NCBI GenBank assembly: GCA_038528965.1
Contig: JBCBEC010000024.1
Coordinates: forward strand, 1 to 64,000
Origin: Lewinella sp038528965
Lineage (GTDB): Bacteria > Bacteroidota > Bacteroidia > Chitinophagales > Saprospiraceae
Reading direction: 5' to 3'
DNA: 64,000 nucleotides
The notes under the pieces are model-generated. The model was not told the origin of the DNA, made no database searches, and saw only the letters and a program-made list of their open reading frames with translations. The translations under genes were made by a program, and so were the position numbers. Below, piece after piece: positions 59,558 through 64,000 of the stretch (position 1 is the first letter of the stretch; the number at the start of each line of letters is the position of its first letter).

Positions 59558-60337
59558 TTAAACAATCCGCTTCCTCCACATCAACCAAGCACCTACACTG
59601 AAGGTCACCAAAGCCAGCCCCAGGCTACGAATCATAAACTTCGACTGTGCCCAGAAGGAGGCATCCAGGTCAGCGTAATCACCAATACCCAGGAGCTGAA
59701 AGCCGTAAGGGTGGTACTCCACATATTCCCAACCCTGGGCAAGGATCAAGAAAGAGATCAATCCGCCGATACCAATACCGAGTGGTAGAATCAGGTTTTT
59801 GGACTGCTGACTTATGAGGAACTGTAATGAGGCATAACCCAATGTCATCAAATAAATACGGGTAGGAACGAGAAAGAACTGTTGCGTCTTAAAGGCCTGA
59901 TCAAAACCAAGATCGGGCATAAAAATGTCTACTAGCCAGCCCACCCCAATCGAGAAAATGCCGAACAGCGAGAGACTGACAAAGAGCATTAGGATAAAGA
60001 CCAGCACCTTGGAAAGATATACCGTGAGGCGGGATAGCGGCTGGGTGTAGATGAGCTTCCAAGTATTGGAAGTAGTTTCGATACTATTCACGAAAAGTGC
60101 TACAATCATTACAAAAAATGGGAAGAGCATATTGCCAGGCTCGATGCTCATTTGGAGCAAATGGGGCCAGGCGTTAGTTCCCGCCTCTACAATCTGACGC
60201 CCTCTCTTCAAGAAGATGATCAGATTAATGGCCGGCACAAAACCAGGGGCCAGAATAAGGAACCAAAAGAGGAAGGTGCGGCGAAACTTATATACTTCGG
60301 CCTGGAAACCGCGACTGAGTGCTATTGCTGGGTTCAT
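59558..60337 (-). CDS. ABC-2 type transport permease
   Basis: 259 residues with six membrane helices (FLFWFLILAPGFVPAINLIIFL, NMLFPFFVMIVALFVN, VLVFILMLFVSLSLFGIFSIGVGWLV and others). Start overlaps the stop of the ATPase gene by 4 bp, so they form an exporter. The substrate cannot be told. Confidence 0.83.
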   Translation of the reverse strand: MNPAIALSRGFQAEVYKFRRTFLFWFLILAPGFVPAINLIIFLKRGRQIVEAGTNAWPHLLQMSIEPGNMLFPFFVMIVALFVNSIETTSNTWKLIYTQPLSRLTVYLSKVLVFILMLFVSLSLFGIFSIGVGWLVDIFMPDLGFDQAFKTQQFFLVPTRIYLMTLGYASLQFLISQQSKNLILPLGIGIGGLISFLILAQGWEYVEYHPYGFQLLGIGDYADLDASFWAQSKFMIRSLGLALVTFSVGAWLMWRKRIV

Positions 60338-61254
60338 GCGTCGAGTTTTTGCGTAACGTTCAGGAAGATGGATTCTAGTCCCTGTTCGGCAGGTGACAGC
60401 TGGTAGACCTGATGATCGTTCATGACTAATAATCGATTGAGCTCGGCGATTTCTTCCTCCGTGTTTACCTGTACTACAAAACCCGTCGCGGTTTGCTCCA
60501 AGAGTTGATAATTGTGCTCGGAAAGGAGCGGCATGGCCTGACCTGGATTCTTGACCGCCACCGTAATGTTTTGGTTACTCTTTTGCTGCAAACCGGCCAA
60601 TGTACCTTCGTACAAAATCTTCCCGCGATCAATGATAGCTACGTGGCTAACCAACTTCTCAATCTCCGAAAGGATATGGCTCGACAAAAAGATGGTTTTC
60701 CCATGCTCTTGATTGAGCCGCAGGATCAACTCACGCATTTCAATAATGCCACTGGGGTCTAAGCCATTGGTAGGTTCATCCAAAATGAGCAGCTCGGGCT
60801 CGTTTAGTAGGGCCGCAGCCAAGGTCAGGCGCTGGCACATACCTAAGGAGTATTCTTTGGCCTTCTTATCCGCATTTTCGCGCAAGCGTACGATCTCCAG
60901 TACTTCGTCGATCCGCTGCTTCGGAAGGCCCAGCATACGGCGTAGCACCTCGAGGTTTTGCCGCCCAGAGAGGTGTTTGTAAATCGAAGGTGCCTCAATT
61001 AGAGCGCCTATCCGACTGAGGATATCATGCCGGTGTTGCCTAATCGACTGCCCAAAAATCTCCACCTCACCCTGTTTAGCGTGAAATAGATCGAGCAGTA
61101 CGCGAATAGTGGTGGTTTTACCAGCGCCATTGGGTCCAAGAAAACCATATATACTGCCGGTAGGCACATTCAGATTTATTTGGTCGAGCGCCTTAAATTC
61201 CTTGAAGTAGAAATCCAAATTGCGGACCGCAATAATGGAGTCGGGTGTTTTCAT
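60334..61254 (-). CDS. ABC transporter ATP-binding protein
   Basis: 306 residues. Walker A GFLGPNGAGKTTTIRVLL, signature YSLGMCQRLTLAAALL, Walker B LLILDEPTNGLDPSG and His-switch ILSSHILSEIEKL region. Carries a C-terminal accessory domain of about 80 residues. Partner of the permease at 59558. Confidence 0.92.
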   Translation of the reverse strand: MKTPDSIIAVRNLDFYFKEFKALDQINLNVPTGSIYGFLGPNGAGKTTTIRVLLDLFHAKQGEVEIFGQSIRQHRHDILSRIGALIEAPSIYKHLSGRQNLEVLRRMLGLPKQRIDEVLEIVRLRENADKKAKEYSLGMCQRLTLAAALLNEPELLILDEPTNGLDPSGIIEMRELILRLNQEHGKTIFLSSHILSEIEKLVSHVAIIDRGKILYEGTLAGLQQKSNQNITVAVKNPGQAMPLLSEHNYQLLEQTATGFVVQVNTEEEIAELNRLLVMNDHQVYQLSPAEQGLESIFLNVTQKLDA

Positions 61255-61622
61255 TAGCAGGTGATTTCGTTAGCGAAAGCTAAAATCGAAAGCCCTTACA
61301 AAAGGAAGTAGTTAACTATACCAATGGGGGGATTTTGTAGATGGAAAGGGGGTTCAGTAAAAGTAAAGTGAAAGTTTAAGTAAAAATGAAAATCAAAGTA
61401 AAAGTGGCCCGACTGCGCTTTCAGCTTCGTCGGGCGGAGAGTGGGGATTGGAATTAGGTCGAGAATTAGAATTAGGATGGGAATTAGAATAAGAGTTAGC
61501 CTTGAAATTGAGGGATTGGAACAAAAGCAGCTAGGGAATACGTTTTAGGGAGACTGGCAAAGTGCTGCATTTCAAGACTTAGCCCTACAAAAGATACTGA
61601 TATCAATATTTTCAGGATGGTA
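61255..61622. repeat. Intergenic repeat block (F)
   Basis: 368 bp without a gene. Holds AAAGTAAAAGTGAAAG words (about 61356-61405), an inverted repeat GCCCGAC...GTCGGGC (61407-61435) with a 15-nt loop, and GAATTAGAATTAGG words (61445-61500). Same vocabulary as block B. Confidence 0.7.
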
Positions 61623-62387
61623 TTAGCACCAGTTTGAATAGCTCACTACTAACAATGAGCCGAATGCTGTGATTCGAATACCATCAATGTCGCCCTCAAA
61701 AGTATAATCTTCGTTTTTCCGATTGGCTTTAATGAGATACATATTACTATTTCGTTTTTCGTATTCATTGATGTAACTGATGTACAACATCAATTCTTCT
61801 ATGGAAAAATTGTGGACATAAATAATAGTGCCACCAGCTTTAGCGCCCCAGACCTCGTGCAGCACACAGCCATTATCATAGGTATGGATAATGTGTGGTT
61901 CTTTTTCGTCCAATTCATAAGTGATCGTATCACTCCGCAATAACTTGTACTCCCTCATCACATACTCCTGTAAACTTTCAATCCTTCCATCTGGAAAGAA
62001 TTTAAATGGTTCGTGATGGGAGAGATAACCATCAAATACGTAACCTTCAAGTTCTTGATACTGTACTTTTACCCAGCGGCCGGTCATCCAGTATGCGTGC
62101 GTTATCTGCTCGGAATTCTTCCATTTCATTGGTGGAATAATCCGAACTGAATCTAATTCCTCCATTCTGACCCCATAGGGATGGCGCTGTTCCAGGCTCA
62201 GAACCTGATCACCGTAAGGAATGATCGTTCGCACCACGCTGTAGCGGTTGGGGCCCGTGCGTAAATTAAGGCCGGATTTAGCGATAACATAGAGGGAATC
62301 TCCTTTCACATAGCTGTTGATTCCATAGAGGGTACCACACGACAGGAGTGCAGCAAGTAGTATGCATAGCGAGTTTAGTTGGTTCAT
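61623..62387 (-). CDS. SH3-domain protein with signal peptide
   Basis: 254 residues from the ATG at 62387; the frame is open to 62405. Signal peptide (SLCILLAALLSCGTLYG, lipobox-like LLSC). SH3b-type domain at about 30-115 (YVIAKSGLNLRTGPNRYSVVRTIIPYG ... WVKVQYQELEGYVFDGYL), then a domain of unknown function. Probably binds peptidoglycan or a protein peptide in the periplasm. No operon partner. Confidence 0.7.
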   Translation of the reverse strand: MNQLNSLCILLAALLSCGTLYGINSYVKGDSLYVIAKSGLNLRTGPNRYSVVRTIIPYGDQVLSLEQRHPYGVRMEELDSVRIIPPMKWKNSEQITHAYWMTGRWVKVQYQELEGYVFDGYLSHHEPFKFFPDGRIESLQEYVMREYKLLRSDTITYELDEKEPHIIHTYDNGCVLHEVWGAKAGGTIIYVHNFSIEELMLYISYINEYEKRNSNMYLIKANRKNEDYTFEGDIDGIRITAFGSLLVVSYSNWC

Positions 62388-62528
62388 GACTGGCCGATTC
62401 GTCAAAAAATTGAAGTAACGAATAGAAGATAGGCCACTAGCAAGGCGAGCACAACGAAACGCTAGTATCTGCTACGGTTAGCTGTTTGTTCGTGTTGCGG
62501 TTGTGCGTATTTGAAAACAAGACTCAAC

Positions 62529-63182
62529 TCATCTAAGGTAGCCGTAAGATCTTAGACCTTCTGTTCCTTTAACTTCCCGCGCAACTCCTTCGGCAATCAG
62601 ATACATCCGATCTGAAATCTCCATTACGTTCTCGTACTGATGATCGGTGATTAGAATGCCCTTCTTCTCTTTTAGCGCAAGTATGCGCTCCTGGAGCAAC
62701 TCAACATGCTTTGGCATAACATGGGTAAAGGGCTCATCTAAAATGGAGAATTTGGTATCTGACTCCAGCACCAGCAGTACTTCCACCAGTCTTCTTTCTC
62801 CACCAGACAGTGTATAAAATCGGTCATCGATCTTTTCTGCTAAGAAAGGGTATTGCGCCAAAAAGGCAGCTTGGTCAATGTCGTAGAAAGCCAGCAATTG
62901 GTTTAGTCGCAGGGATTGGGGATGAAACTCATGCTGCGGTGCATAATTGATTAGTCGAGGCACCTTGTAAAGATTTTCCAACTTTCTTTCCTGATAACGA
63001 ATGTGACTGGATTGCGCTCGCAACTGCCCGGTTATAATTTTGAGTAAACAGGATTTTCCACAGCCATTCCGTCCTAAAATACCGGTTACCTGACCCGCTG
63101 CAAAATTGAGGTGAATTCCTTTCAGAACTTCCTGCTGCCCAAAGTTGAGGAAGACACTGTCAATTGTAATCGATTCGCTCAT
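62529..63182 (-). CDS. ABC transporter ATP-binding protein (short)
   Basis: 217 residues, minimal ATPase: Walker A GILGRNGCGKSCLLKIIT, signature YTLSGGERRLVEVLL, then a Walker B at KFSILDEPFTHVMPK with the catalytic Glu. Coupled by a 4-bp ATGA overlap to the small membrane protein upstream. With one 102-residue membrane protein as the only visible partner, the transporter is either very small or incomplete here. Confidence 0.88.
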   Translation of the reverse strand: MSESITIDSVFLNFGQQEVLKGIHLNFAAGQVTGILGRNGCGKSCLLKIITGQLRAQSSHIRYQERKLENLYKVPRLINYAPQHEFHPQSLRLNQLLAFYDIDQAAFLAQYPFLAEKIDDRFYTLSGGERRLVEVLLVLESDTKFSILDEPFTHVMPKHVELLQERILALKEKKGILITDHQYENVMEISDRMYLIAEGVAREVKGTEGLRSYGYLR

Positions 63183-63487
63183 AGCTTAGCGTTCACTAAA
63201 ATGGCCAATCCAATGCCCCAGACCAGTGCATCAATGGCTGCTGCGGCAACCATCAGTTCTCTTTTTCCCAGACCATTATTCATATAAAAGTAGAGTTCCT
63301 TAGCTTTTCGTTTTTGGTGGATGAAAGCACCAAGTGCACTGGTGATTATTTTAAACCAAATGATAATATTCAACGCATGGATACCCGTATTGAAAAAGAT
63401 AAAGTAAGTGAGTAAAGTAATGAGTGCAGCATAAAAGAGAAAGTCTTTGCCGTAGATAGAGAGTAGCCGGAGCTTTTTTACAACCAT
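63179..63487 (-). CDS. Small membrane protein paired with an ABC ATPase
   Basis: 102 residues from the ATG at 63487 (an in-frame start at 63526 is possible). About three membrane helices (FLFYAALITLLTYFIFF, ALNIIIWFKIITSALGAFI, LMVAAAAIDALVWGIGLAILV). Overlaps the ATPase gene by 4 bp, which suggests it is its membrane partner, though three helices is too few for an ordinary permease. No family recognised. Confidence 0.65.
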   Translation of the reverse strand: MVVKKLRLLSIYGKDFLFYAALITLLTYFIFFNTGIHALNIIIWFKIITSALGAFIHQKRKAKELYFYMNNGLGKRELMVAAAAIDALVWGIGLAILVNAKL

Positions 63488-63526
63488 AATGTGTGGCTCA
63501 TTAAAAAACCTTGAGAGCGTTGTCAA

Positions 63527-63944
63527 GATAAGAACGCCAATTCGATTTTGGCATTGTTGTGTTATGGGAATGTGCGAGAAGGGCTGTATGATTGACTTTG
63601 TTTTTGGTCCGTCCCATGCTCTGAGGTAAAATAGATAGCGTTTCCACTCAAAATCTACTTCTTAATTGGAGCATTTGCAAGGTGCTTTGCCCATGGCGCT
63701 GTTCATTTTTTCAATCGCAAAAAAACGAACCAAAAATGCTCGCCCCGCTAAACTCGCTCCGCTCAAACAGTACCGGGGCAGGCCTCCCGCCCTTCATGAC
63801 ATGGACAATCTAGCATGGGACGGGTAACAAAACGAACACTATAGTCCCGAGAAACCAATATTAGGATTGAGGTTTTTCTCTCGAAGGAAAAATACCGCTA
63901 GTAGGAATGTCAATTCGGGCAACATTTTCCTTAAAAGCTAGCAC
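63527..63944. other. Intergenic region with an inverted repeat element
   Basis: 418 bp without a recognised gene. A 12-bp inverted repeat (CCGTCCCATGCT at 63609-63620, complement at 63822-63833) flanks about 200 bp that contain GC-rich sequence with several CGCTCCGCT-like words (63740-63800). It may be a small mobile or repeat element. Confidence 0.5.
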
Positions 63945-64000
63945 TTACGCATCATCAAATAAGCGCAGCTGTTGATTGGGGGGCTTCTTGCTAAAGCCAC
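63945..64000 (-). CDS. Possible C-terminus of a gene running past the window
   Basis: A minus-strand frame of 17 codons from the window edge to TAA at 63945-63947, ending in KKPPNQQLRLFDDA. The composition looks like a real protein end. Too short to name. Confidence 0.3.
   Translation of the reverse strand, partial: GFSKKPPNQQLRLFDDA

Noticed and set aside
1..64000. tRNA, rRNA, CRISPR arrays, transposases, prophage genes
   Set aside because: Looked for and not seen; the repeats present are irregular words, not spaced identical repeats.

Overview
The window comes from a Bacteroidota chromosome, most likely a saprospirian (Lewinella/Haliscomenobacter-like) marine bacterium. The evidence is internal. 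There are two secreted proteins with type IX secretion C-terminal sorting domains, a gliding lipoprotein GldH, LytS/LytTR-type signalling, an OMP_b-brl_3 TonB-type receptor, DUF5606, DUF4199, a fused E1 alpha/beta dehydrogenase and Bacteroidota-type promoters (TTG/TTTG, about 20 nt, TAnnTTTG). I saw no rRNA, tRNA, CRISPR array, transposase or prophage. Most of the window is ordinary core chromosome. The accessory interest lies in intergenic repeats, small genes and a few unexplained gene sets.

Layout. 1-5.2 kb: a long inverted repeat, an O-methyltransferase, an SdiA-regulated-type secreted beta-propeller, the 2-oxoglutarate dehydrogenase E2 gene and two paralogous lipoproteins. 5.2-9.9 kb: another lipoprotein, a LytTR response regulator with its TPR-bearing LytS-type kinase, and an LprI-like protein. 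10-14.7 kb: a secreted esterase, an unknown protein and an S9 peptidase. 15-18 kb: a three-gene operon of a DUF4956 membrane protein, an HlyD-type adaptor and a TolC-like outer membrane protein, with no recognisable pump. 18-23.5 kb: an acyltransferase, leucyl aminopeptidase, an esterase, cytochrome c and Lgt. 23.5-25.4 kb: three unrecognised genes on one strand. 25.5-30.1 kb: a glycosyltransferase, an orphan LytTR regulator, a helical repeat protein, a small protein with a double-glycine leader and a nucleotidyltransferase.

30-43.8 kb: DUF1801, DinB and glyoxalase-like genes, a GNAT enzyme with topoisomerase IV ParC, a TonB-type receptor, XerD, a TlpA-like thioredoxin, GrpE-DnaJ, GldH, and a membrane-anchored LuxR-type regulator near DUF4199. 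44-50.4 kb: two T9SS cargo genes, TrmB, a secreted unknown, a candidate small RNA and a membrane-anchored unknown. 50.4-55 kb: an M3 peptidase, DUF5606 and the fused 2-oxo acid dehydrogenase E1. 55-58.3 kb: an internally deleted Gfo/Idh/MocA gene, an intact paralogue and a sugar isomerase. 58.3-64 kb: Ada, an ABC exporter pair, an SH3 protein, a second ABC ATPase with a small membrane partner, and a repeat-rich end.

The observations most worth following up are these: (1) the double-glycine leader peptide gene and the nearby orphan LytTR gene share several sequence words in their upstream regions, which suggests a peptide signalling or RiPP-like locus; (2) the DUF4956-HlyD-TolC operon looks like an export system lacking a known energy-coupling pump; (3) a structured minus-strand RNA near 49.3 kb has a perfect Bacteroidota promoter and terminator; (4) a Gfo/Idh/MocA gene is collapsed in frame to its two ends; (5) several intergenic spacers are built from a small shared vocabulary of repeat words, including one exact 44-bp copy in inverted orientation 11 kb apart.
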